From assembly GCA_016776635.1 (NCBI GenBank), contig JADHSZ010000006.1, forward strand, positions 1-64,000: a DNA stretch of 64,000 nucleotides, written 5' to 3'. Shown here one piece after another: positions 34,117 through 42,654 of the stretch. The stretch's first letter is position 1. Each line of letters starts with the position of its first letter. Under the pieces are notes generated by a model. That model was not told the DNA's origin. It saw nothing but the letters and a program-made list of their open reading frames with translations, and ran no database searches. A program made the translations under genes and the position numbers. The stretch comes from Alphaproteobacteria bacterium (lineage in GTDB: Bacteria > Pseudomonadota > Alphaproteobacteria > UBA11136).

Positions 34117-34578
34117 TTACGAGAGGGCGTGACGGATATCGTATTTGGGATCGGAGAACACGTATTGGCGGCCATTGCGGCTGTCGGCGTCGACGATGAT
34201 GGGGGCCTTGAGGTTGGTGGTGATCTGAACCTGTCCGTTGTCCTGGCGGATGGTGACGATGGACAGAATCAGGGCGTCTTCGGGGGCGATTGCCAGTTCC
34301 GTCAGCGCTTTGTTCATATCCTCGGCGTCGATGGGGCTGTCCTCCATCTGCAGAGGCAGCACGATGAAGGAAAGGTCGGGATCACTTACCGACTGCAACA
34401 GCTTGAACTGTTCCATGCGGGGATCGGGCAGGTTGATCAATCCGAACTCGGTGAAGTCGGGAAACCCGATCAGGCCCTGGGGAAGGGTGACGGGCGCGGC
34501 CTCAAAGGTAACGGAATCTGATTCGGCATTCATCGTCACGTGCCTGTGCATGTTTTCGGAAGCAATTGAAGTCAACAT
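34117..34578 (-). CDS. fliW: flagellar assembly factor FliW
   Basis: 153 residues; an internal start (MNAESD at 34533) is possible. Contains FliW hallmarks: LPQGLIGFPDFTEFGLINL, DLSFIVLPL, LSIVTIRQDNGQVQITTNL and LKAPIIVDADSRNGRQYVF. FliW binds both flagellin and CsrA; free flagellin releases FliW's block on CsrA-mediated translational repression. csrA is at 57.5 kb and flagellin next door, so the full three-part switch is encoded here. It lies 114 bases downstream of flgL. Confidence 0.93.
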   Translation of the reverse strand: MLTSIASENMHRHVTMNAESDSVTFEAAPVTLPQGLIGFPDFTEFGLINLPDPRMEQFKLLQSVSDPDLSFIVLPLQMEDSPIDAEDMNKALTELAIAPEDALILSIVTIRQDNGQVQITTNLKAPIIVDADSRNGRQYVFSDPKYDIRHALS

Positions 34579-34692
34579 CTCTCTGTTTCCTTGTTCAGGT
34601 TACCAAATTCATCCAATTGGTCTCAATGTTTTCTTAAAGACCCCGGTAAAGAGGTGATCGCGAAAAGCCCTGTAAACTCCCGTGCCGTGCCC

Positions 34693-35616
34693 CTAGAGGA
34701 AGTTAATCAGGGACAGCTGGTTGATCCTGGCCACCGTGGCGAAGGACGCTTCCAGTGCGTTCTGATCTTCCGAAAGCCTGGTCATGGTCTGAACCACGTC
34801 CACGTTTTCGATGCCCGAGATTTCCTCCTCGAAGATAAGCCTGAAATTCTCGTGCTTGGACTGGACATTGGCCATGGCGGCGCGCGATCCGCCGATGGTG
34901 CTGACGACACCGTTGATTTCGTCTATGGATTCGTTCACCAGTTTCAATGCTTCGGTCAGCGTGGTGCGGTCGGAGGGCGGGCCCACACTGACATTCGAGG
35001 CCAGATTGATGGAGCGCAGGAGTTTCTCGAATCCCGATTCATCGGCGGTAATGCCATAAGTGACGCTGAAATTGTCGTCGGCGCGCACCGAAAGTTTGGT
35101 GGTATTGCCCTGGTAATAGCTGGTATCGACCGCGCTTGGCGCGCCGCCGGTGCCGGTGGCGACGAAGGTGGCATTGGTAACATCCACGGGGGCGGTATTG
35201 GTGGCGGTGCCGGAAAACAGGAACCGTCCGGCCACCTCTTTGTTGAGGAAGCCCGCCACCTGGGTCAGCATGCCGCCGGTCAGGTTATTGAGATCCTGGG
35301 AACTTGCGGTCTCGGCGTTGAGGCTCTGGACCAGGAGGGTGCGTACCTCGGTGGCTATGTCCGTAAGCTGGCTGACGGTGGATTCCATGACTTCCAACCG
35401 GTCGTCTACCAGCGAGATATTGCGCAGGAACTGGTCTGTTCCGTCCATGGTGTTCTTGAGATTGACCACCCTGGTGGCCTCGGCGGAGATGCCGGTAAAG
35501 CGCTGTGCAACTTTGCCCGAGGAAACCTGAATCTGGCGATCATAAAGGCGGCTGAAGGTTTCTTCGATCTGAAAACGGATCTGGTTGCTAAAAGCGAGGG
35601 TGCCGATACGTGTCAT
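34693..35616 (-). CDS. flgL: hook-filament junction protein FlgL
   Basis: 307 residues, flagellin-like at both ends (SNQIRFQIEETFSRLYDRQIQ in outline; C-terminal LSEDQNALEASFATVARINQLSLINFL in outline). These place it as FlgL, the junction protein adjoining the filament. It starts 14 bases after flgK and shares its operon. Confidence 0.92.
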   Translation of the reverse strand: MTRIGTLAFSNQIRFQIEETFSRLYDRQIQVSSGKVAQRFTGISAEATRVVNLKNTMDGTDQFLRNISLVDDRLEVMESTVSQLTDIATEVRTLLVQSLNAETASSQDLNNLTGGMLTQVAGFLNKEVAGRFLFSGTATNTAPVDVTNATFVATGTGGAPSAVDTSYYQGNTTKLSVRADDNFSVTYGITADESGFEKLLRSINLASNVSVGPPSDRTTLTEALKLVNESIDEINGVVSTIGGSRAAMANVQSKHENFRLIFEEEISGIENVDVVQTMTRLSEDQNALEASFATVARINQLSLINFL

Positions 35617-35630
35617 GTTCTCTCTCCTCC

Positions 35631-38243
35631 TCAGACCATGTCGATCAGAACGTCAAGCAGTTCCGATGTTACCTGAATGACCCGGGCCGAGGCGTTATAG
35701 GCATTCTGCAGGATCACCATGTTTGCCAGCTCCTCGTCGATATTGACGCCGCTGATCTGGCCTTCGGTGGCTTTCAGGCTTTCCACCAAGGTATTCCTGA
35801 AGGTGAACTGGCTTTTTGCGGAGTCCGCCTGGATGGCGTTGAGGCCGAGGATGGAAGAGGCATAGCCGCTGAGGGTGTTGTTGGTGGGCGACTGGCTGCC
35901 GGCTCGCTGGAAGGCCAGGTTCGAAGTGAACTTTGCGGCCATGGCGAGCGCGACGGAATTATCGCCGGCCGCCAGCACATTGCTGTTGAGGGCTGGCGTG
36001 GCTGTGGAAAGCTCGCCACGGGCGATCAGACTCGAATCGTTGGCAAGGGAACTGCGCACCGAGATGTTCCCGCCGTCATTCTGGTTGTTAACGATGATGC
36101 CGATACTCGACAACAGGGTGCTGGAATCGGTGAGTAGAAAATTGTTGCCGTCGCTGTCCGTGATCTGCAGGCGCGAGTTATCGCCTTCCGAGATCACGCT
36201 GGCGCTGATGTTTTGTCCCGACAGGGTGCTGTTGGCGGTGATGGCGGTGGCGATTTCGGTAATCGTCTGGGCCGCCGTATAGGCCACGGTGGTACTGCCG
36301 AAAGAGCCCCGGAAAGTCAGGGTTCCGGCGGCGGAGGGCACGAAGGTGGACGTGGTCTGCGCTTCGGACATGAAGTCCGAGTAATTCTCGTCGGTAACGA
36401 AGAAATCATTGAGCCCGAAGAAATCAGAGACTCCCAGACTTTCACTGGCTATGGCCATGGTGGCGTCGCGGGTATGGCTGATGCCGCTGATGGCGATGTT
36501 GCCCTGGGCCCCGGCGCTAGTGGGGTTGTTGAGGGTGATGGCGGGGAAGGTGATGGTGCCCACCACGGTATCGGCGTTGCCGTCACCGGTGGAATCCACG
36601 GCCACTTCCACCGTGCCGCCGGCGGCGAGATCGGCCGAAGCGGTGCTGACGGGGTCACCTATGGCATTACCGGCCGCGCCGCCCACCGTGCCGAAGGCGA
36701 AGTTGGAATCGGCCGTCAGGACCACGGTGCCGGGGCTGCCCGCGGTGGTGGAGATATTGAGATTGAGTACGCCGTTGGTAAGCAGGCTCGTCACCTTGTC
36801 GCCCGCGGCCTGGGAAATGGATTCCGTGGCGAGGCTGATGGTGGTGGCGGGGAAAGCGGTGATGGCGCCGGCGGTGATAGTGACGTTGGCGACGCTTACC
36901 GTGCCGCCGGTGCCGAAGGATCCGTCCACGCCGGTGCCGTCAATGACGATGCCGTCGGTGGCGGTAGTGGCCTTGATTTCCAGTTTTCCGGTGGAATTGA
37001 GACTGGCTGTGGCGTCCGTCAATCCGGAAAAGCCCGTGACGTTGGTGCCGCTGTTTATGGCGTCGAGGAAGTTCTGCACGGTCAAGGTGCCGCCGCTGGC
37101 GGACGTCAGGGCGGCCAGGTCGATGTCGATATAATCGGGGGCGGTGCTGCCGTTATCCGAATAGGCGCCGGTCTCATCTACCACGGCGATGCGTACCGTG
37201 CCGTTGATCGAGCCGGTGGCGCCGATGATGTCGCTGGCGGAGAATGTGTGCGTGCCGGTAAGGGTATTGGGTGGTGGAAAGGCGCTGCCCTGGTTATGCA
37301 CGGCGTTGATCTCGGTTCTCATGACACCGGCAAGCTGGTCCAGCTCCGAGCTTAGCTCCGTGATGCGGGTATCGCGCATGAAAATCAGGGCGGCCAGGCT
37401 TCCGCCGGCGATCTCGGTGGTGATGTCGGTGCCGTCGGCAAAGGTGATCCCCGCGATACCGCCGATGGCGAAAGTGACGCCGGCATCCATGGAAGATGCG
37501 GCGAGATGGGTCAGTGTCTGGACCTCGCGGTCAATCAAAGCTCGTCCCGTGGGCGTGAGAACGACGACCTCGCCGGAGGCACGGGTAAAGGTGGTGACGT
37601 CCATGAGTTCGGCGATTTTGTCGATGGCCGCGTCTCTCTGGTCTTCCAGTTCACCGGCGGGGAGATCGATGGCAATGTTGCGGGCGATCTGGGCATTGAG
37701 ATTGTTGACGATGGTGGCTTGTTCATTGATGACGATAACCGCATCCGCGATTTCGCGGTCGGCCCGCAAACGCAGATCCTGAAGGTCCGAAGACATCTGA
37801 TTGATCTGGCGCGTGAACTCGGTGGCGGCACTGACCACATTGAGCTGTTGCGAGAGTCCCTCCGGCGCCAGGGAATAATCTTCCATGGTGCTGGAGATCT
37901 CGGCGATGGCGCGCGAGATGGAGGCGTCATCGAGCACTGACCCGAACATATTCTGCATGCGGGTGTAGAAATTGTTGAGTTCCTCGAAATTCCCGAGGAT
38001 GGAGAGATTGTTGCGTAGTTCGGTGATAAGGAATGTGTCCACCTCGCGGCGGATGGAGCTCACCTGTACGCCGGCGCCGCGTCCCGCGAGAACGCGGCTT
38101 GTCTGAATAACGGTCTTGCGGTTGTAGTCAGGGTTGTTGACGTTGGCGATATTGTTCGAGACAGTCTCAAGAGAGGACTGCGTCACCTGCAAGCCGCTGA
38201 CGGCGTTCTTCAGTGCGATGCTGATTGAACCGACGCTTCCCAT
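35631..38243 (-). CDS. flgK: hook-associated protein FlgK
   Basis: 870 residues. The N-terminal rod/hook signature is SSLETVSNNIANVNNPDYNRK; the C-terminus INIDEELANMVILQNAYNASARV in outline (GVNIDEELANMV) is diagnostic of FlgK. The ~400-residue middle is expanded beta-rich, Thr/Gly-rich sequence, as in FliD and flagellin here, making a large exposed domain. It forms the first hook-filament junction ring. It lies 30 bases downstream of the flgN-like gene. Confidence 0.94.
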   Translation of the reverse strand: MGSVGSISIALKNAVSGLQVTQSSLETVSNNIANVNNPDYNRKTVIQTSRVLAGRGAGVQVSSIRREVDTFLITELRNNLSILGNFEELNNFYTRMQNMFGSVLDDASISRAIAEISSTMEDYSLAPEGLSQQLNVVSAATEFTRQINQMSSDLQDLRLRADREIADAVIVINEQATIVNNLNAQIARNIAIDLPAGELEDQRDAAIDKIAELMDVTTFTRASGEVVVLTPTGRALIDREVQTLTHLAASSMDAGVTFAIGGIAGITFADGTDITTEIAGGSLAALIFMRDTRITELSSELDQLAGVMRTEINAVHNQGSAFPPPNTLTGTHTFSASDIIGATGSINGTVRIAVVDETGAYSDNGSTAPDYIDIDLAALTSASGGTLTVQNFLDAINSGTNVTGFSGLTDATASLNSTGKLEIKATTATDGIVIDGTGVDGSFGTGGTVSVANVTITAGAITAFPATTISLATESISQAAGDKVTSLLTNGVLNLNISTTAGSPGTVVLTADSNFAFGTVGGAAGNAIGDPVSTASADLAAGGTVEVAVDSTGDGNADTVVGTITFPAITLNNPTSAGAQGNIAISGISHTRDATMAIASESLGVSDFFGLNDFFVTDENYSDFMSEAQTTSTFVPSAAGTLTFRGSFGSTTVAYTAAQTITEIATAITANSTLSGQNISASVISEGDNSRLQITDSDGNNFLLTDSSTLLSSIGIIVNNQNDGGNISVRSSLANDSSLIARGELSTATPALNSNVLAAGDNSVALAMAAKFTSNLAFQRAGSQSPTNNTLSGYASSILGLNAIQADSAKSQFTFRNTLVESLKATEGQISGVNIDEELANMVILQNAYNASARVIQVTSELLDVLIDMV

Positions 38244-38273
38244 TTTCTTCCTATCCCTACTTTTCTCTGTCGC

Positions 38274-38711
38274 TTACAGCGTTTCGTTGACGGACATGGA
38301 AACCACTTTTCCGTCTTCGGGCTGTGTCACCTTGCCTTTTCTGGAATAGAGATTGGTGTCCCTCTGTTCCTTGGTGGCGGCATTGGCGATAATCTGGATG
38401 ATGTTGTCGTTAATTTCCTGTGCGGCGCGGATCCGACGCCCGTTTTCCTGGGCCAGTTCGTTGAAGGCGTGGGTCTTTTCCGTCAATTCCGCCCGCAGCG
38501 CGGGGGCTATCTTGGCCAGCCTGTCACGGTCGCTGATGAGATCCCGCATGAGGTTTTCATAAGCGCTTCCCAGCGCCGACTTTTCCTTCTGAAGTCCCTG
38601 AATTTCACCGAGGCGGCGGGCCTTGAGGATATCGTTCTCCTGGGCCAGCAAAGCGTTCAGCTGGCCGGTAACGTGGATAAGATCATTGATGATGTTTTTG
38701 GGGTCAGTCAT
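38274..38711 (-). CDS. FlgN-like export chaperone
   Basis: 145 residues, largely helical with coiled-coil character (DLIHVTGQLNALLAQENDIL, LGEIQGLQKEKSALGSAYENL in outline). Size, helical profile and location directly upstream of flgK-flgL fit FlgN, the chaperone that binds those two proteins. FlgN sequences diverge strongly, so the symbol is withheld. It overlaps flgJ by ATGA. Confidence 0.72.
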   Translation of the reverse strand: MTDPKNIINDLIHVTGQLNALLAQENDILKARRLGEIQGLQKEKSALGSAYENLMRDLISDRDRLAKIAPALRAELTEKTHAFNELAQENGRRIRAAQEINDNIIQIIANAATKEQRDTNLYSRKGKVTQPEDGKVVSMSVNETL

Positions 38712-39055
38712 TTTCCGGCCTCCTGGATTCTGATCATTTCGTTGAGCACGGAATCGGCGAGCCCGATACCTCCGGCCTTGGCCATGACCTTGCCGTATTC
38801 GTCGATAAGAAGCGTGCGGAAGACCTTTTCGCCCTGGCCGCCGCCGAAGAATCCGTCGGTGGACAGGTTCTCGAACATGGGCGCCATCATCTGGGAGATA
38901 AAGACGGCCTCGAATTCCTCGGCCTTTTCCCGTGCGCGTTCGAGGTTAAGCCCATGGACCGGACGGCCGGCATTTTTGGTGCTGACCGAGGCCGCGGCCT
39001 TGGCCGGGTCCTTCGCGCTGAGAAGAGCGCTTGATGTGACCAGATCGTCGTTCAT
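38708..39055 (-). CDS. flgJ: rod-binding protein FlgJ (N-terminal domain only)
   Basis: 115 residues with the rod-binding signature AEEFEAVFISQMMAPMFENL and VFRTLLIDEYGKVMAKAGGIGLA. It lacks the peptidoglycan hydrolase domain of gammaproteobacterial FlgJ, which is the usual alphaproteobacterial form. It scaffolds rod assembly in the periplasm. Its start overlaps the flgI stop by one base. Confidence 0.88.
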   Translation of the reverse strand: MNDDLVTSSALLSAKDPAKAAASVSTKNAGRPVHGLNLERAREKAEEFEAVFISQMMAPMFENLSTDGFFGGGQGEKVFRTLLIDEYGKVMAKAGGIGLADSVLNEMIRIQEAGK

Positions 39056-40209
39056 CAGATAATCTCGATGTCTGCGTGGAGGGCGCCCGAGACCTTGATC
39101 GCCTGAAGGATGGAGATCATGTCGCGCGGCCCGATGCCAAGCGAGTTGAGGCTGTTGACCAGTGTCTGCAGGGTGACGCCGGGATTGATCACGGTCATCT
39201 TCTTGTCCGAGTTGTCCTCCACGTCGACGAGGGTGCGCTCCACCGTGGTCGTAGTGCCGGTGGTGGAGAAGGCGGTGGGCTGCGACACCTGGTCGGCCTC
39301 GGTGACGGTGATGGTCAGCGCCCCTTGGGCGATGGCGACGGGATCGATGCGCACGTTCTGGCCGACGACAATGGTTCCCGTGGCTTCTTCGATGACCACG
39401 GTGGCGATGCTGTCGGGGTCCACGCGCAGTTGTTCGATATCGGTGATCAGGCCGATAAGGTCGCCGGCATGGGTGGCGGGCACCACAAGATTAACCGTTG
39501 AGGGGTCGGTGGACCTGGCGGCCGGAGTCCCGAGATATTCGTTGATGGCCTGGGCGGTACGCCGCGCCGTGGTGAGATCGGGATTGCGCAGGGCGATATT
39601 GATGTTGTCCAAAGAGTTGAGGTCGAAACCGATTTCCCGCTCGACGATGGCGCCGTTGGGGATGCGTGCCGCCGTGGGCACGCCCTTGGTGATGGTCTCC
39701 ACATCGCCCGAAGCAACGAAACCACCCACAACCAGAGCTCCCTGGGCCACCACATAGACCTCGCCATCGGCGGCGAGGAGTGGCGTCACCAGAAGGGAAC
39801 CGCCAAGCAAGCTGGAGGCGCTACCCATGGTGCTGACGGAGACATCAATTCTGGTGCCCTGGCGCGCAAAAGCCGGCAGTTCGGCGCTGACCATGACGGC
39901 GGCGATATTGGCCGCTTCCAGGGAGGAGATATCGTCACGGGTGCGCACGCCCAGACGCTCCAGCATGCCCACCAGGCTTTCCTTGGTGAAGATATTCTTG
40001 GTCAAATCGTCGCCGGTTCCGTTGAGGCCCACCACGAGGCCATAGCCCACCAGCTGGTTGGAACGGATACCTTCAAATGTGGCGATGTCCTTGACCCGCG
40101 AGGCGGCTTCGGCGGCGCCGGAAAGAAAAAGAACTGCCGCCATGGCGATGGCGACGAACGAACCGTTGCCGCGGGTTTTCAAAATATCCCTGAGGATGCG
40201 CTGCGTCAT
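39055..40209 (-). CDS. flgI: flagellar P-ring protein FlgI
   Basis: 384 residues from the ATG at 40209, chosen because a signal peptide follows directly (VAIAMAAVLFLSGAAEA); a longer open frame reaches 40380 but would bury it and run through the promoter. FlgI motifs: SRVKDIATFEGIRSNQLVGYG, GLNGTGD, ANIAAVMVSAELP and MISILQAIKVSGALHADIEII in outline. It forms the periplasmic P ring around the rod. It heads the minus-strand run flgI-flgJ-flgN-like-flgK-flgL-fliW from a sigma-54-type promoter. Confidence 0.95.
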   Translation of the reverse strand: MTQRILRDILKTRGNGSFVAIAMAAVLFLSGAAEAASRVKDIATFEGIRSNQLVGYGLVVGLNGTGDDLTKNIFTKESLVGMLERLGVRTRDDISSLEAANIAAVMVSAELPAFARQGTRIDVSVSTMGSASSLLGGSLLVTPLLAADGEVYVVAQGALVVGGFVASGDVETITKGVPTAARIPNGAIVEREIGFDLNSLDNINIALRNPDLTTARRTAQAINEYLGTPAARSTDPSTVNLVVPATHAGDLIGLITDIEQLRVDPDSIATVVIEEATGTIVVGQNVRIDPVAIAQGALTITVTEADQVSQPTAFSTTGTTTTVERTLVDVEDNSDKKMTVINPGVTLQTLVNSLNSLGIGPRDMISILQAIKVSGALHADIEII

Positions 40210-40263
40210 GACACTATTTCCGTACGGAGTGAGTTCACTAAAACTTTTGGCCTGCAATGGGTT

Positions 40264-40279
40264 AGCGAAAGCCGTGCCA
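40264..40279 (-). promoter_or_regulatory. sigma-54-type promoter of flgI
   Basis: The minus strand reads TGGCACGGCTTTCGCT, one mismatch to consensus in the -12 element, 55 bases upstream of the flgI start. Confidence 0.75.
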
Positions 40280-40359
40280 ACCATCACATTCACGGCAAGG
40301 CATTGAAAATAAATAAGATTCTCCATGAATGAAGGGGGGTGGTGGGGAAATTCAGGCAT

Positions 40360-40390
40360 GGTGCGTAGCGCACCCGGCAAAGTTTGCCGG
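40360..40390. other. paired inverted repeats between flgI and fliX
   Basis: Two adjacent perfect hairpins: GGTGCGTAGCGCACC (40360-40374) and CCGGCAAAGTTTGCCGG (40374-40390). They sit in the 351-base divergent gap upstream of fliX. They may be regulator-binding palindromes; the gap also has TTAACGGT near 40444, a weak CtrA half-site. Confidence 0.5.
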
Positions 40391-40560
40391 TCTTTACTTG
40401 CCGCGTGGGACGGGGCATTACGGGGAGGTGGCCCGAGAAATCTTAACGGTGCGGAGGCCGCCGGAACCTGCTAGGATGATCATATGAAACGACTCTTGTG
40501 CCTTGGTTCGGAGGGATCGCTGTTTTCTCCGTTTCCGGACCCAGCCTGTGGACCGAAAAG

Positions 40561-40980
40561 ATGAAAATTGACCCAACCGGGCCCGCGGGTCCCAAGGCCA
40601 TAAGCAAGAGCAAGAAGGCGGGTAAAACCCGATCCGGTGACTTTTCCAAGGCCTTGTCAGAGGGCACTTCCGAGGCTTCGCCCGTCAGTGGCACCACGCC
40701 CATAAACCCTGCTGATTCCGTTCTTGCCCTGCAACAGGTGGAAAGCGTCGATCCCGAGGAACGTAAAGCCAGGGAGCGCGCCGAAACCACTCTCGACCAA
40801 CTGGACCAGGTCCGCCTTGCGCTGTTGACCGGCTCCATGAGCCGGCAATCCCTGCAACAATTATCGCATCTTGTCCGGGTCCAGAGGGAACAGTTCGACA
40901 ACCCCCGGCTGGCCGAAGTTCTCGACGAGATCGAATTACGGGCCGAGGTTGAACTGGCGAAATACGCCGCCGCCCGGTGA
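40561..40980 (+). CDS. fliX: class II flagellar assembly regulator FliX
   Basis: 139 residues from the ATG at 40561 (KIDPTGPAGP). The conserved FliX C-terminal half is LDQLDQVRLALLTGSMSRQ and VLDEIELRAEVELAKY. In Caulobacter FliX couples early basal-body assembly to the sigma-54 activator FlbD, and is membrane-associated. It is divergent from flgI. No flbD is in the window. An upstream in-frame start at 40498 gives no FliX-like sequence. Confidence 0.9.
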   Translation: MKIDPTGPAGPKAISKSKKAGKTRSGDFSKALSEGTSEASPVSGTTPINPADSVLALQQVESVDPEERKARERAETTLDQLDQVRLALLTGSMSRQSLQQLSHLVRVQREQFDNPRLAEVLDEIELRAEVELAKYAAAR

Positions 40981-41070
40981 TTCTTCCAGATGTCTGTCCG
41001 TAGGTATGTCCGCGGGTATATCCGGGGGTGAGGGCGTAAAACCCAAAGAAATAGTCATTACCGGCATCTT

Positions 41071-41107
41071 CAGGGGCCCCCTTTCCGGGGCCTTTGATTT
41101 TCCCCTG
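41071..41107 (+). terminator. fliX terminator
   Basis: GGCCCC (41075-41080) pairs with GGGGCC (41087-41092), followed by TTTGATTTT. An outer CAGGGG/CCCCTG pair (41071-41076, 41102-41107) could extend it. Confidence 0.6.
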
Positions 41108-41232
41108 AATTTTTCTCTCAATTTTTTCGTGAAAAATTCTTTTCCCTGTGATGAACGTCACTGTTGAGGCCGGGCCAAGAGATACATATACTCCGCCACC
41201 AAAATTAACCTTGGTAAAGCAAGAGGCCATTA

Positions 41233-41649
41233 ATGCGACCACTGCTTCCGCCCGATTATCGGCCCATGGAAAAAGAAGCTTTTATGAGTTCCATGCAGCT
41301 TGAGTATTTTCGCCAGAAACTGGAGCGCTGGCGGGAGGAATTGCTCGTGGAATCGAACGAAACCCTTCAGCATCTCCAGGAAGATAGCCCCCAGGAGCCG
41401 GATATCGCCGACCGTGCATCGCTTGAAACCGACCGTGCCCTCGAGCTTCGCACCCGCGACCGGGAGCGCAAACTGATCACCAAGATCAATGAGGCACTGG
41501 AGCGCATCGAGAACAAGTCCTACGGCTTCTGCGAGGAAACCAGCGAACCCATCAGCCTGCGCAGGCTCGAGGCGCGGCCCATCGCCACCCTCAGTATCGA
41601 AGCCCAGGAACGCCACGAACGGATGGAAAAAACCCATCGCGACGACTGA
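41233..41649 (+). CDS. dksA: DksA/TraR-family RNA polymerase-binding protein
   Basis: 138 residues. Long coiled-coil region with EPDIADRASLETDRALELRTRDRERKLI in outline, then the globular part NKSYGFCEETSEPISLRRLEARP and TLSIEAQERHERMEK. Only one cysteine remains where classic DksA has four, so the zinc site is absent, as in many alphaproteobacterial homologs. It enters the polymerase secondary channel with ppGpp to adjust transcription initiation. It stands alone between flagellar operons, with its own terminator. Confidence 0.93.
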   Translation: MRPLLPPDYRPMEKEAFMSSMQLEYFRQKLERWREELLVESNETLQHLQEDSPQEPDIADRASLETDRALELRTRDRERKLITKINEALERIENKSYGFCEETSEPISLRRLEARPIATLSIEAQERHERMEKTHRDD

Positions 41650-41674
41650 TCTGTTTTTCGTGAACATCTAAGTG

Positions 41675-41710
41675 AAAAAGGCCGATGCACTTTCGTGCAT
41701 CGGCCTTTTA
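41675..41710 (+). terminator. dksA terminator
   Basis: AAAAGGCCGATGCA / TGCATCGGCCTTTT perfect 14-base stem with a six-base loop. It works in both directions and could also serve flgH on the minus strand. Confidence 0.9.
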
Positions 41711-41768
41711 GTCTGCCTGCCTGGGAAGGATAGCAGGAGGGCAGACGGTCCTGGAGGCCTGATCCGCT

Positions 41769-42626
41769 CTAGAAGGGCAGGATCACGTCCATGATCTGCG
41801 AGCCGTAGCGCGGCTGTTGCACATCCATGAGCTGTCCCTCGCCGCCATAGGTAATTCGTGCCTCGGCGATCTGGTCGTAATTGACGGTGTTGGTCTTGGT
41901 GATGTCTTCGCGGCGAATGATGCCGTCCACCTGGAGAATCCTGACATCGAAATTGACGCTGACCTCCTGGCTGGCGGTGATCACCATATTACCGTTGGGC
42001 AGGACCTGTGAGACGAGACCCGCCAGCTTCAGGTTGATGGTGTCAGAGCGGGTAACGCTTCCCAGTCCCACATTGGAAAGATTGCTGGCGGTATTGAAGA
42101 ACTGCTGGCCGAGATCGTTGTCGGAAACGCCGACGTCGAAATCACCACCGCCGGTGCCCGTCACGTTGTTGGTGTTGCCGAAGATGGATTCGGGTAGAAC
42201 CTTGGCGAGCATGGCGGGATCCTGGTAGCCGAACAGGCCGGTGAGCGACATGTCATCCGAGTTGGCGCGGGTCCGTGTGGTGGTGTTGGAGAGGGTGGCG
42301 CTGTCGGCGATGGTAATGATGACCGAGATCAGATCGCCCACATCCCGGGCCCGGGTATCCTTGAAGAAGGTCTTGGCGCCCGTCCGCCACAGTGAATTGG
42401 GATTGTGCATGACCGGCTGTGGCGCCGGCATGGGCATGGTGACGGGTTCATAATCGGGCTCCAGGACCGGATTGGCGATGGCCGAGACCTCGGGCGCGCT
42501 GCCGATATCAGACAGGCGCGAGAACATGTTGCAGGCCGAGAGGGCGAGCGCGGCAACAAGGATGACCGAAACCCGGCCGAGATGTCGCAGCGGCGTGCGT
42601 GCGGATGTGTGTAAAAGCGGCTTCAT
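41769..42626 (-). CDS. flgH: flagellar L-ring lipoprotein FlgH
   Basis: 285 residues from the ATG at 42626, which has GGAAGGAAAAC before it. Lipoprotein signal with lipobox LSAC, lipidated Cys32. FlgH motifs: SLWRTGAKTFFKDTRARDVGD, NLKLAGLVSQVLPNGNMVI and EDITKTNTVNYDQIAEARITYGG in outline. It builds the outer-membrane L ring. It is the last gene of flgF-flgG-flgA-flgH. Confidence 0.95.
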   Translation of the reverse strand: MKPLLHTSARTPLRHLGRVSVILVAALALSACNMFSRLSDIGSAPEVSAIANPVLEPDYEPVTMPMPAPQPVMHNPNSLWRTGAKTFFKDTRARDVGDLISVIITIADSATLSNTTTRTRANSDDMSLTGLFGYQDPAMLAKVLPESIFGNTNNVTGTGGGDFDVGVSDNDLGQQFFNTASNLSNVGLGSVTRSDTINLKLAGLVSQVLPNGNMVITASQEVSVNFDVRILQVDGIIRREDITKTNTVNYDQIAEARITYGGEGQLMDVQQPRYGSQIMDVILPF

Positions 42627-42654
42627 TTTGTTTTCCTTCCTAACGAATCCTGGC

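Noticed and set aside
34591..37355. Long plus-strand frames of 361 and 380 codons
   Set aside because: Antisense to flgL and flgK, whose conserved ends are clear on the minus strand.
40210..40380. N-terminal extension of FlgI
   Set aside because: It would run through the sigma-54 site and place the signal peptide 65 residues inside; the ATG at 40209 fits the family.
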